Of a DNA stretch of 34,366 bases, positions 18,301-26,402 are shown piece after piece. The notes below the pieces were generated by a model. It saw only the letters and a program-made list of their open reading frames with translations. It was not told where the DNA came from and did no database searches. Every line of letters begins with the position of its first letter. Positions within the stretch are counted from its first letter, which is position 1. Source of the DNA: Bacillota bacterium (GTDB lineage Bacteria; Bacillota; Clostridia; Clostridiales; Clostridiaceae); contig JAEWQX010000124.1 of assembly GCA_023399035.1 (NCBI GenBank), forward strand, positions 1 to 34,366. Reading direction: 5' to 3'. Made by a program: the position numbers and the translations under genes.

Positions 18301-21300
18301 TTCACAAAAGAGCTTATTAAGCCAATATTCAACTTCACTATCGTATTTTCCATCAATGGAATCCAGTTTAATCAGTATTTCCTCAAGTGTACTCAAATAC
18401 TCTCCAGGTTTTACACTTTCTGAAAAACGTATTTTTATTTTAGGATTTTCCTCTTCAATTATTCTATAAATATCATTAATAGATGTAATTTCTTCAACCC
18501 TTATAACAGGAGCAGATTTCAGTTCCTCCATAACCTCTTTGACTATCCAAAGATTTGCAAGTAGATTTCCATTATCTACTGTTGATACATATCTTGGGTG
18601 AAGTGGCTCTTTGTTTTTTGTATCATACCAGTTTAAATAGTGACCATGAACCTTTTCCAAAGTTCTCATGCTTTTAAGTATACATTGAGTTTTATCTATC
18701 AACTCCTCTAAAGTTATATATCCAAAATCATAAGCTGTGACGTTTGCTATAAGCCCCATTCCTATGTTGGTTGGTGACGTTCTATGAGCTACTCCTTTAA
18801 ATGGTTTCTCCTGATAATTATCTGGTGCTAGATAATTATTTTCTTCATTTACAAAATCCTCATAGTAAGCATATATACGCCTTGATAAACTTCTTAAGTA
18901 TGCCTTATCACATTCATCAAGTTTTTCTTGTTCTATTTTTATATCTCTGCTTATGTAAAATGCTGTATACGGGCTGCATAACCACAAAATACCTGGAATC
19001 AATGCATAAAGACTTACTGCAAATGGATCATTGAATGAAACTAAAATAACCGCAATTCCAATTAAAGGTGCCATCCACATTCTCTTTAGATATGAATTAA
19101 AATCATTTTTAACACATGAATCTGAAATATGTGATGATTTCCATTCAAGGAGATTGTGTTTAGTAATAAGAATTCTAAACAACGTAATACCTATTGCTTT
19201 AATCATCAAGAAAGATTCATAAGGTATAAAGCTTACAATTAAAATTATCTGCTTAAATGTCTTAAATGCTCCCATGAGTCTGTTCTTGGGAGTTACAACA
19301 AAATCTGTCACAGTAAATACAAGAGGCATAATGAGCACTAAGAAGCATAGCATTGCAATCTGACTGTTTCCTGCTAAATCTGTAAGTGATAATATGAGAA
19401 GTAAAAGAAGATTAGGTGCAAGAAGGCTTCTTCTCAAGTTATCGAATATTTTCCACTTATTGAGGAAGCTTATTTTTCTTGATAAGAGCCATCCAATAAG
19501 CTGCCAGTCTCCCCGTACCCATCTATATAGTCTCCTGCAGCTACTCTCATAAGATGATGGATATCCATCCACAAGCTCAACATCTGTAACCAGAGCACAC
19601 CTTGTTAATGCTCCTTCAAGAAGGTCATGACTTAGTACTCTGTTATCCTTGATATATTTCTTTGTGATATCATAAAATCCATCTATGTTTATAATTCCTT
19701 TGCCTACAAATGAACCTTCACCAAAAAGATCCTCATATGTATCAGAATAAGCTGTTGAATATCCGTCAACTCCGCTGTCACCGCCAAAAATCTGAGCAAA
19801 CCTGCTTGCATTCTTTGCTTCCATACTTATGCTTACCTTTGGCTGCATAATATTGTAGCCTCTTATTACAGTGTTTTTCTCATCTACATAAGGCACATTA
19901 AGTATATGGCTCATAGCACCTACAAGCTTATATACAGTTTCCCTAGGCATAAAAGTATCTTCATCAAGTGTGATTATGTACTTTGCATCTTTAATATCAT
20001 CTATTGGAGAGCTTATCACATCAAAAGTATTATCAGAATATCCCCTTAAAAGAGACATGAATTCTAAAAGCTTTCCACGCTTTCTCTCCCTCCCCATATA
20101 AACTCCCATTTTTTCATTATAAGTTCGTTTCCTGCTTAAATAGTAAAACTTATTATTCTTATACTTTTTATTTAATTCTTCAGCACATTTAATACCACAT
20201 TCTATTATTTTTTTATCATTATCATTGTATTCATCTTCATAGTCTTCAAAATCACTCAATAAAGCAAAATAAACATTTTTATCATCATTTCCACAATGAT
20301 ATACTTCAAGCTTTTTCATTAACTCTTTAACCTTATCAGCGCTGTTAACAATTGCAGGTATTACTACAACAGTTTTATATTTTTCAGGAATTCCGCATTT
20401 AAAGTCAATCTTAGGGACTTTCCTTACCTTTACAGTTCTGCTGACTATATAGTTAATAATTCCAAGTACAATTTCATTAATAGGAATAATTAAAAGTAAA
20501 AATGCACATATAAATTGATTTAAAGTATATCTAACACCTGTAAAACTGCCTATTATCAAAAACAATAAACTTAAAAATACAGTGAACACAATATTAATAC
20601 CTATATATGTCCCTTGTGAAATAACTTCAGTCACATCATGATAATAACCATTAAGAAAACGGCTTCCATGCTCAATAATATAATATCCCACGTGCCATTT
20701 ATACTCTTCTTCCTTACTATGTTTGCTCTCCTGTGCAAGAGATAACACGTTCATAGCAACTCTTACTTCACTTGAATTTATCACTTTTGCTATTTCCTCA
20801 AGCTTATGCCTATAGTAATCCTTAGAATCAAAATCCATGCTTTTGTATACTTCTGCAGGATCATTTTCAAGTATTGATTCAACAACTGAAGTTTCTTCAA
20901 AAAATCTCCTCCAATTTATTCCTTCAATACTCCTTATAGCAGTTATATACTCACCTATATTACGTTCGAGAGCTTCCTCCTTTAAATTTGCTTTTATAGA
21001 AAAATTATTATAATCCATATCTATATTCCAGTTTAACTTTGAATAATTGCTAATTTCGCTATCTTCAATTGAGTTTTCGCGCATAACCCTTGCAAATTCT
21101 CTTAAAAACAACGGTGATAATTTCGTACTATCATTAGTAAAATAATCATCATTAAAATCAAACTTCTCTGAAAGCTTTTCTTTATCTATGCAGTCTATGA
21201 CCTTTTCAGCATACTGCTTCCCCCTAAGAATATCCTTCTGAACTTTTACAAGTTCATTAGTATAATGTGATAAATTAAGTATCACTGCAGTCCTAAGCAT

Positions 21301-21990
21301 AAGTGGAAATGCCCATAACTCCCCCATTGTAAAACAATAATCTATCCTCTTTTTATTTTCCTCAATTTCTTCATAATGTCTTATATAGTGGATAAGGCTA
21401 TTAATTTCAATGTTTCTTTTTTCATTAATATACTTTTTAGCTAAAATGAAAATACGTGGTACATTATTGTTATCATCAACATTATTATCTAAACTATCTT
21501 CCTTTGAAGAAACATTACTTGAACTAATATTATTAATTGAATTATTATTATCTTTATCTAAGCTTGAATCCGTGTTTTTATTTATATTGAAATCTATAAT
21601 ACTGCTTTTATCCCAATCATTAGTCCTATTTTTGCTTGAATTTAAATCATCATGATTAATTTCTATATACTTTAAATAATCTTTTCCGTAAGGAAGGCTT
21701 TTAAAGTAATCCAAAGGCATACATTTCTTTACGCACTTATATTCCTTTTCAATAAGATATATATTATCAAGAAGCCACTCTGCAGCTCCTATAACCTTAA
21801 TTTTATTCTTATTTAAAGTTTTGAAATATTTGAAATTATCATGAATGCAGGAAAACCCATCAGCTAATTCCCTTAGAACATTTTTTCTGAGTTCATAATA
21901 ATTATTCTTACCCAAGTAAAAACACTTCCCTTCATTACCTTCATGGTTAATGCTAAAACTCATTCTATAAACATTTACAATATATTCCAC
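12376..21990 (-). CDS. ndvB: Giant cyclic beta-1,2-glucan synthase-type protein (GT84 / glycoamylase-like / GH94)
   Basis: A 3204-residue membrane enzyme of the NdvB/Cgs family, which polymerises UDP-glucose into beta-1,2-glucan and cyclises it. Membrane segments lie at about 457-517. A GT2/GT84 domain follows at about 535-840, with TLDEDTF (about 672) and RWVRGDWQ (about 826) as donor and acceptor motifs. More membrane segments lie at about 853-1013. A glycoamylase-like domain (about 1060-1660) runs from VAHRTSPTNIGMG to VHHLGMSIMALDN. Two GH94-type beta-sandwich regions and the C-terminal GH94 barrel (about 2680 on; GAYGFRDQLQD, GSGDWNDGM) complete it. Four Asn/Asp/Ser/Lys-rich inserts (about 112-178, 1510-1605, 2170-2330, 2510-2560) make it longer than the roughly 2800-2900 residues I recall for proteobacterial members. 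The start is GTG at 21990 overlapping AGGTGG; ATG at 21963 is an alternative. The cyclic product is family inference. Confidence 0.85.
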   Translation of the reverse strand: MEYIVNVYRMSFSINHEGNEGKCFYLGKNNYYELRKNVLRELADGFSCIHDNFKYFKTLNKNKIKVIGAAEWLLDNIYLIEKEYKCVKKCMPLDYFKSLPYGKDYLKYIEINHDDLNSSKNRTNDWDKSSIIDFNINKNTDSSLDKDNNNSINNISSSNVSSKEDSLDNNVDDNNNVPRIFILAKKYINEKRNIEINSLIHYIRHYEEIEENKKRIDYCFTMGELWAFPLMLRTAVILNLSHYTNELVKVQKDILRGKQYAEKVIDCIDKEKLSEKFDFNDDYFTNDSTKLSPLFLREFARVMRENSIEDSEISNYSKLNWNIDMDYNNFSIKANLKEEALERNIGEYITAIRSIEGINWRRFFEETSVVESILENDPAEVYKSMDFDSKDYYRHKLEEIAKVINSSEVRVAMNVLSLAQESKHSKEEEYKWHVGYYIIEHGSRFLNGYYHDVTEVISQGTYIGINIVFTVFLSLLFLIIGSFTGVRYTLNQFICAFLLLIIPINEIVLGIINYIVSRTVKVRKVPKIDFKCGIPEKYKTVVVIPAIVNSADKVKELMKKLEVYHCGNDDKNVYFALLSDFEDYEDEYNDNDKKIIECGIKCAEELNKKYKNNKFYYLSRKRTYNEKMGVYMGRERKRGKLLEFMSLLRGYSDNTFDVISSPIDDIKDAKYIITLDEDTFMPRETVYKLVGAMSHILNVPYVDEKNTVIRGYNIMQPKVSISMEAKNASRFAQIFGGDSGVDGYSTAYSDTYEDLFGEGSFVGKGIINIDGFYDITKKYIKDNRVLSHDLLEGALTRCALVTDVELVDGYPSSYESSCRRLYRWVRGDWQLIGWLLSRKISFLNKWKIFDNLRRSLLAPNLLLLLILSLTDLAGNSQIAMLCFLVLIMPLVFTVTDFVVTPKNRLMGAFKTFKQIILIVSFIPYESFLMIKAIGITLFRILITKHNLLEWKSSHISDSCVKNDFNSYLKRMWMAPLIGIAVILVSFNDPFAVSLYALIPGILWLCSPYTAFYISRDIKIEQEKLDECDKAYLRSLSRRIYAYYEDFVNEENNYLAPDNYQEKPFKGVAHRTSPTNIGMGLIANVTAYDFGYITLEELIDKTQCILKSMRTLEKVHGHYLNWYDTKNKEPLHPRYVSTVDNGNLLANLWIVKEVMEELKSAPVIRVEEITSINDIYRIIEEENPKIKIRFSESVKPGEYLSTLEEILIKLDSIDGKYDSEVEYWLNKLFCEVTRKIKSYHEIFDDIEVLYSRELLEGIPNICEIIRRCRNSRAEFGDNFKCSLSAKIKHFEDYLEKIDEIISEINEISNEMNFGFLYDKDKGLFSIGYNVEEDSLGNSYYDLFASECRIASFTAVSKNDVPKSHWFNLSRAMTNAFHTHSLVSWSGTMFEYFMPSLIMRNYPKTLLDQTYKSVIKAQMSFARQKKIPWGISESAFYEFDNGDNYQYKAFGVPGLGLKRGLEDEVVVSPYSTIICLPFCIKKGIENLRRIQGGGTLGRYGFIEAIDYTKAREDKFITSYDGDNCSENVDNSVISVDKCGYVVDNVVAKDKNNGEKYIVDNVDNVNNFGEKRRNIDISTVIKDKKKHDNPQKDKKDKKVFTLESYPQEYEEIYNDGVKPNKIFTYMVHHLGMSIMALDNVLKDNILINRFHNIPQVKASELLLKEKIPYHVTFERNEDYSVKKRYIQGEILTPRVFKADEEDGFQEQQVLLLSNGDYSSMINICGGGYSKKNDMMLYRWKGSSTSDDSGLFFYIKNLNSNDYWSSAFEPCKSYGQNYEACFTLDKARFLRRDGNIESTTEVCLSTDEDFEVRKITLKNIGDKGRSIEVTSYCEVTLTTFSADSVHPAFSNLFIQTEYDEKENMLLGSRRGRVKGAKVPYIFQKIIVNGDSEGEITYETSRINFIGRNRDLRNPASMDNDKALDNTVGTVLDPILSMRVRVRVEGNEKREIYFITGTCDSKDEAIEIGRKYSDALKVEKIFERYSTAVQLELKNLEIRSSQADLFQNLSSYIFYIQSGRKDREEYIKNIKKHQKDLWAYGISGDIPIVFLTIEDDEDISLVITMIKFYSYLKLKGVKVDFVIFNNEEVSYDEPLQKSILQAVNSVNAGNSLNKPGGIYIHNKSTMGEEIKDFLIGISRIYVDSKNGSLSEQFRKCAELDKKAHYSDKVRNRGNVYQERNTYSRSNVLAEAQNVNISELQRAKYGADIENHIKDENCKAEAFETQNNIHSKGIEEYKERAFKINDTDEGKKAVIPNNDHSNNEDISTSDKYDESSQNRSENYKSGGKFKINYDEYDNDVDYIKDSDLIRGIDKPDKDLEKSQGYNPDNTLGDGLSYDKLDFFNGYGGFDRSDNTYVIKLSNYKDTPAPWINVISNSDFGFHISESGSSYTWCGNSRENKITPWSNDYIRDPIGEALYIRDDNDGRYFSISPKPVRDKNEYIIKHGFGYSKFMHTACNIKGSVQVFAPKDEKVKLQIVKLKNLLNEEREVSLFYYAKLVLGVYGYDSERYITTYIVKKQSSTSKHYNNTNVSNEDGISENNGYSNMRDNNITDVDNSNVYDDIEYIGGNNPYSEYFGNLHAYLTILGGYNLTASGDTKEFIGFGGEASSPKALKFKNLSNRTGSIYDPCLSACSKVKLNPYEEKEIVIVFGQDTEENIIGVINKYKDIKNAHAALEHVKEYWHDFLGNIQVSTPDKSMDYMLNGWLLYQTLSCRYLSRSAFYQSGGAYGFRDQLQDSMALGVVDPEIPKLQIIRSASRQYMEGDVQHWWHPVVNSGIRTRFSDDLLWMPYVTAEYINTTGDYDILKIKAPYLKDEPLKDGEDERYTIVNSSSEQGTIYEHCQRAINKALKFGEHNIPLMGSGDWNDGMSTVGNKGRGESVWLGWFLYDILNRFEGIAEHEDDSESALYYRQQKKFIKDNIEKNAWDGGWYRRAYFDDGTPLGSRENPECQIDSLAQSWAVISGASILNDSHQLKIKQRHSDRALEAMEAVERNLVKKDKGMILLLAPPFNDSYLEPGYIKGYVPGVRENGGQYTHAAVWVILALTKLGFGDKAVEYYNMINPINHTKSELECSIYKTEPYVMSADVYIKEPHGGRGGWSWYTGASGWMYRVGIENILGLRRIQDKGYEIKPCIPKDWNEYEIKIKNKTENYRILVKRIINGDEDKYEESQQESQKHCDDCISKMLINGEVCKDNIIPRNSGSLAVEVYIY
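17180..17437. repeat. Cluster of DnaA-box sequences inside the glucan synthase gene
   Basis: Perfect TTATCCACA boxes occur at 17309-17317, 17387-17395 and 17408-17416, and one in the opposite orientation at 17180-17188. One-mismatch relatives lie at 17228-17236 (reverse), 17318-17326, 17366-17374, 17377-17385 and 17429-17437. They fall within or beside the low-complexity insert of the glycoamylase-like domain. Different boxes are read in different codon phases (VDN, CGY, SYPQ, NPQ), so they are not merely one repeated peptide motif. Function is unproven. Confidence 0.6.
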
Positions 21991-22147
21991 CTAATGAGTA
22001 TTAGTTAATACTGAAGTTATTTTTACCAAAAATACAAAAATAATTCTCTCTAAATTTTAAAAGTTAAATAATACCTTAATCCCATCTTTATTATTGTTAT
22101 TAGTTATATGGACTTACCCCTGGTTTCTAAACAAATAGAATAATTAT

Positions 22148-23174
22148 TTATAAATCAGAATCAGGTATAAGTGCCTGAAGTTCTTCACTCCACTCCTGAT
22201 TTTTCAAATCACAGATTCCAAAATTAGAACAGAACTCCCAGTATCCCCATGAAAAATTGTAATTATCAGCTTCATTCCTAACTGCTTCTGTCCATTCTTT
22301 CCTAAATGGCTCCTTTACTTTTTTATTTGCACCAAATTCACCTAAAAATACAGGAATATTATTCTCTTTTGAATATTTTTTTGCTATATCAAATTTATTT
22401 TTTAATCTGATCAGTTCTTCTTCTGTGCCAGTCCATTCTATATTTTTCAATTTTCCATAACCTTCATGATATGTATCTCCCTGAAATGTGAAATTATTTG
22501 GCTCATAGTAATGAAATGTCAATATTAAATTTCTATCTTTTGGAATAACAAGGTCATATAATCGTTCAACAGAGTTATAACTGTCTGGACCTACTATTAT
22601 TTTTCTTCTCTTGTCATTTGCCCTTATTGCTTTAATACCATCTTTCAAATATTCATTCCAAAGATTTCCCCTTAAATTATCTTTTGGTTCATTAAGCAGT
22701 TCAAAAACAAGTTTATCTGAATAATTTTCATACCTCCTGCTAAGCTGATCCCATATACTTATAAACATTGCTTTATATTCTTCAGGTGTTTCCATAATTT
22801 CTTCAAAATGATGCAGATCCAATATTAAAGTCAAGTTGTCATTTACTGCATAATTTATGTACTTATCTATTTTCTTCATAAACTGCTCATCAAGAGTATA
22901 TGTATTTTTATTTACATAATCAGAAAATCTGACTGGAAGCCGGACACTGTCAAAACCTGCATCCTTTATAATATCAAAATATTCCTCTTTCATTGTCACA
23001 TCCCATGAAATACCTTTAGGAGCCTCAAGTGCACTGCCTATATTCATGCATCTATGAAAAGATGTATTTCTATTAGCATCAATTTTTTTTTTCAAGAGCT
23101 CTGTAGGAAATTACTCCAACTGCAATAAGAATAAAAACAACTAAAAAATTTATTACAAATTTCCCCTTCTTCAT
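22148..23174 (-). CDS. GH5 family glycosidase with signal anchor, split by a one-base frameshift in an A10 tract
   Basis: The catalytic ORF (22148-23095) is a glycoside hydrolase family 5 TIM barrel: RLPVRFSDY near the start, acid/base Glu in ELLNEP, nucleophile Glu in FLGEFG, and a terminal WGYWEF. It opens only with a TTG inside a run of ten A (minus strand 23092-23083) and has no ribosome binding site there. Directly upstream, ATG at 23174 behind AAGGGA begins MKKGKFVINFLVVFILIAVG, a signal anchor. This frame ends in the same A run, at a TGA. Removing one A fuses both frames into a 341-residue secreted enzyme. I therefore annotate one gene spanning both. The break may be real, a slippage switch, or a homopolymer sequencing error. 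Likely substrates are beta-1,4 or similar glucans. The glucan synthase gene follows 157 nt downstream with no terminator between. Confidence 0.75.
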
Positions 23175-23296
23175 ATCACTTCATCCCTTCATAACTCATA
23201 ATGTGCTTTGAGATTTGCTCATATTACTTCCTTCTTTTATCATAAATAGTACGGTTGCAGATTGCTTTTTTTCTACATAATTAAACATTTATCCAA

Positions 23297-23352
23297 AACA
23301 GCACAAAAGTTGAGATATCTGTTACCCTTGAGAGAACTATTAATGTGCTGTT
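23297..23352 (-). ncRNA. Possible structured leader of the GH5 gene
   Basis: AACAGCACA (23297-23305) and TGTGCTGTT (23344-23352) are perfect 9-bp complements enclosing 38 nt. Inside, AGTT (23308-23311) pairs with AACT (23335-23338), leaving a 23-nt terminal loop. No T-run follows, so it is not a simple terminator. It does not match a riboswitch class that I recognise. Confidence 0.25.
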
Positions 23353-23431
23353 AAATTAATACACTTTAATCATTATTCATATTTTCCTTTATTTCCAAAT
23401 GAATTATTCATATTTCTCACATATTTGAAAT

Positions 23432-23465
23432 AAAAAAATTCCTGGCAGTATCAAGCTGTCAGGAA
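23432..23465 (-). terminator. Terminator of the pel operon
   Basis: A 10-bp stem (23439-23448 with 23456-23465; TTCCTGGCAG / CTGTCAGGAA, one G-U type pair) has a 7-nt loop. It is followed on the minus strand by seven Ts. It lies about 54 nt after the stop of the DUF4832 gene and separates the pel operon from the GH5 gene. Confidence 0.85.
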
Positions 23466-23518
23466 CACATTTTATTATTTATTAAGTTAGTATTTGATTT
23501 ATTTAATCCAATTTAAAT

Positions 23519-25069
23519 TTAATTAGCAGTAAATTCAATTAATTCTAGCCATCCATCTATATTCTGCTCTTTATTTGAAAATAATAAATTTTTTCCACCA
23601 TCCATTGGATTAATTATTTTCATAGAAATTACGTACTTTCTTCCCTTTTCTAAATTTACATTATTGATTTTATTGGTAAAAATATAATCCTTATTAAGTT
23701 CCTTTACTGATGTTATATCCCATGGAGCTGATTCTCGTAATATCTCCATTCCAGAATCATCAGCTATTTTAAGTTCTATATTCCATGAATAATAAAATGG
23801 AGCATTCCCAATGTTCTTAAGATTTACAGAAATCTCTAAACTATCACCTGAACCTGAATTATTCCAATCATCATTTTTATTTACCTCACTACTAGATCTA
23901 TTATTTAAATCACTTATACTATTACTTACAGAATTCTTCCCATTAGAATCTTCATGGTTATCTCTGCTTTTAGATTGTTTAATTAATGCTTCAGTAACTG
24001 TAAATTCATATCCAAGATTTTTAGCCGCTGATATTGCATTTATCTTTTCTTCTTCAGTATAATTTACTATTTCATTATTGAGGCACCATGATGAATGCAG
24101 AAGTGATACTGCTTCTTTCCACGACATAATATCATCATCATTAAATTCATTTTTCACAAATAATCTAGGTTCTTCAAAATAATACTCCTGAATTTCTGGA
24201 GCAAGTTCTGAACCTATAGCTTCATACATCCATTTGTCACCAAGTCCATTTTTCATAAGCCTTTCTGAATAATATTCCGTATCTTTTATGAACATATCAT
24301 CATGATAACCTATGCTTAAATCTTTTACACATATTTCAGGCTCTCCAATCATTATCTTTGTCTTGTTAAAATTGTTATCAAATGCTGTACTTATTATTTT
24401 ATATGTATCTGCCGAAGGATACCATTCTGAATAAGGGTATGTATGCCATTCTCCCCAGAACCCAAGAAGTCCACATTCTATAAATCCTATTCTAGGATCA
24501 CCATCATACTTTTGTCCGAAAGCAGTTATAAAGTTAATAAGAGCTTTTTGGAGATTTATATCATTATAATCTGGACATAATCCCTTATCTCCATCTAAAT
24601 CATACTCATAAACTGTAAGACCATTATCAAGTAAAAACTGTGGGATTCCCGTATTTTGTCCTGGATAATCTATGTAAAAACGTATTATCGCCTGATTGCC
24701 ATTATTTTTTGCATTATTTAAGGCTGTTTCAATACTACTCCAATCAAATTGAGTGTAGGACTTTTGAACAATATTCAAAGGAAAGGAGTAATATTCCATA
24801 CTATGAGGAAATTCAACTTTCTGCCCTCCCCATGGAACAAATCCACTTAACGGATTATCTGCACGTGTTTGTAAATACTCTAAAGAATTCCTATACACTA
24901 TTCCCCTTGCATTAGCTTTGTAGCAGGCAAATCCTGCAGTCATTAATGAAATGGAAATTATGCCTAATATCACTTTTGTATTACTTAATAATCTTTCAGG
25001 ACTGCATAATAACTTGTTCTTTTTATCTTGTCTTTTTAAAATATATTGTAAAATTTTCTTATTCTCCAA
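23519..25069 (-). CDS. DUF4832-type extracellular glycosidase-like protein
   Basis: This 516-residue protein begins at a TTG (25069) behind AAAGGA; an in-frame stop lies just upstream, so no longer form exists. A cytoplasmic tail of about 30 residues precedes a membrane anchor (about 32-50, VILGIISISLMTAGF). The extracellular part (about 60-345) resembles DUF4832-family proteins, which look like clan A TIM-barrel hydrolases: FIECGLLGFWGEWHTYP (about 197-213), MIGEPEI, and a Trp-rich end. The Glu residues in GFWGEWH and IGEPE are candidate catalytic acids. A Ser/Asn/Asp-rich linker (about 365-410) joins a C-terminal beta-sandwich (about 412-516) of the kind that binds sugars. It lies 66 nt after galE and just before the operon terminator, so it is probably co-expressed with pel. 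Substrate unknown; cleavage of the exported polymer is inference. Confidence 0.7.
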   Translation of the reverse strand: MENKKILQYILKRQDKKNKLLCSPERLLSNTKVILGIISISLMTAGFACYKANARGIVYRNSLEYLQTRADNPLSGFVPWGGQKVEFPHSMEYYSFPLNIVQKSYTQFDWSSIETALNNAKNNGNQAIIRFYIDYPGQNTGIPQFLLDNGLTVYEYDLDGDKGLCPDYNDINLQKALINFITAFGQKYDGDPRIGFIECGLLGFWGEWHTYPYSEWYPSADTYKIISTAFDNNFNKTKIMIGEPEICVKDLSIGYHDDMFIKDTEYYSERLMKNGLGDKWMYEAIGSELAPEIQEYYFEEPRLFVKNEFNDDDIMSWKEAVSLLHSSWCLNNEIVNYTEEEKINAISAAKNLGYEFTVTEALIKQSKSRDNHEDSNGKNSVSNSISDLNNRSSSEVNKNDDWNNSGSGDSLEISVNLKNIGNAPFYYSWNIELKIADDSGMEILRESAPWDITSVKELNKDYIFTNKINNVNLEKGRKYVISMKIINPMDGGKNLLFSNKEQNIDGWLELIEFTAN

Positions 25070-25135
25070 TAAAATTCAATCCTTTTATCTAATCTTTTTA
25101 GGCTAAGCCCATTACTTTTGTTTAATACTGTAATA

Positions 25136-26158
25136 TTAATTTTCACCTATTGCTAATTTATTTTTTCTTTCACTTTCCCATCTTAAAGCATCTCTTATTC
25201 CATCTTCAACAGATAATTCAGCTTTCCATTTAATAAGCCTTAATGCTTTGTCCACTTTTGCACATGCTCCAGCAATATCACCTTCTCTTGCCTCGGCTTC
25301 TTCTTTTCGTATATGTCTTCCAAGGACATTTTCAACCTGGCTTACAAGTTCCCTTACAGTCACACCATCTCCACGTCCTATGTTTATAGGGATAAACCCA
25401 TAATCCATGCCCTCCATCTCAAAAGCATAATCCATATTTTCTATGGCCTTTACATGTCCATTTGCTAAATCCCACACATGTATATAATCTCTAAGTCCAG
25501 AACCATCACGTGTATTCCAATTAGTTCCTGTTATATAAAATACTGAATTATCATCCTTTGCAGCTTCTATTATCTTACCAAGAACATTTTCTGGCTTTTC
25601 AAGATAGCTTCCTGTTCTCAGCATTGGATCTGCGCCAATAGGATTAAAATATCTCAAAGCTATTCCTTTTATCTTATAGGCATTGCAATAATCTTTCATG
25701 ATCATTTCAACTATCTGTTTTGTCCTTGCATATGGACTCTTTCCATCTATATTGGTATTTTCATCAACTTCTAAAAGATTGCTTTCACCATATATTGAAG
25801 CCGATGAACTGAATATTATTTTTCTGCATCCTAATTCACTTATTTTTTTAAAGAAATTTATTGTCTTTTGAACATTTTCTCTATAATATTCATATGGATG
25901 CTCCACAGATTCAGATACAACTATAAGAGCTGCACAATGTATTACACATTCTATATCATCATGCTCTTTGAATATTTTTTCAACAAGAGTAGAATTATTA
26001 ATGTCTCCCTTATAAAAAATTCTGTCTGCTATAAATTCTTCTCTGCCTTTTATCAATGAATCCAGAATTACAGGAGTATGTCCAGCTTCAATCAAAGCTG
26101 TACATATAGTACTCCCAATATAACCTGCCCCACCTGTTACTAATACTTTCATCTTCAT
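25136..26158 (-). CDS. galE: UDP-glucose/UDP-GlcNAc 4-epimerase
   Basis: GalE interconverts UDP-glucose and UDP-galactose or the N-acetylated forms, and would supply UDP-GalNAc, the Pel precursor. The roughly 340-residue protein opens with the NAD-binding MKVLVTGGAGYIGS, has SSSASIYGE and the catalytic Tyr-x3-Lys in SPYARTK, and ends with the usual short helical tail. Length is normal for the extended SDR family. Start choice: GTG (26161), ATG (26158) and ATG (26152) cluster; AAGG at 8 nt favours 26158. A 244-nt gap separates it from pelG. I see no terminator there, so it may be read from the pel promoter, from a local promoter, or both. Whether it prefers acetylated sugars cannot be judged from the sequence by eye. 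Confidence 0.9.
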   Translation of the reverse strand: MKMKVLVTGGAGYIGSTICTALIEAGHTPVILDSLIKGREEFIADRIFYKGDINNSTLVEKIFKEHDDIECVIHCAALIVVSESVEHPYEYYRENVQKTINFFKKISELGCRKIIFSSSASIYGESNLLEVDENTNIDGKSPYARTKQIVEMIMKDYCNAYKIKGIALRYFNPIGADPMLRTGSYLEKPENVLGKIIEAAKDDNSVFYITGTNWNTRDGSGLRDYIHVWDLANGHVKAIENMDYAFEMEGMDYGFIPINIGRGDGVTVRELVSQVENVLGRHIRKEEAEAREGDIAGACAKVDKALRLIKWKAELSVEDGIRDALRWESERKNKLAIGEN

Positions 26159-26402
26159 CACCTATACCTTATAATATTTATTCATTTTTAAAATTACTTA
26201 TTAAAAATAAATTATATACTTCTCAGTAAGTTACATTTATAATTAATGAATATTGACATATAGAAATCAAAAAATAGTAATATATTCTCAATTAAGAATT
26301 TAGAATCATTTTTCAATATTTTCATGGCAAGATTTCTTATATTTTTATATAAATTAATTATTAAAACCTATATATCTGATTTTAATTAAAGTCCTTGTTT
26401 GC

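Larger units (their letters stand above)
23175..23518. other. Leader and terminator region between GH5 and DUF4832 genes
   Basis: The stretch holds the pel operon terminator (23432-23465) and a long-range inverted repeat (23297-23305 with 23344-23352) that could fold the GH5 leader. It also holds an 8-codon ORF (23196-23222, MSKSQSTL) with a strong GAAGGAAG site just before the GH5 start. No sigma-A promoter with good -35 and -10 elements stood out. Confidence 0.5.

Noticed and set aside
23297..23352. c-di-GMP riboswitch before GH5
   Set aside because: I could not find the conserved core of the c-di-GMP-I or -II classes here or upstream of other genes in the window.
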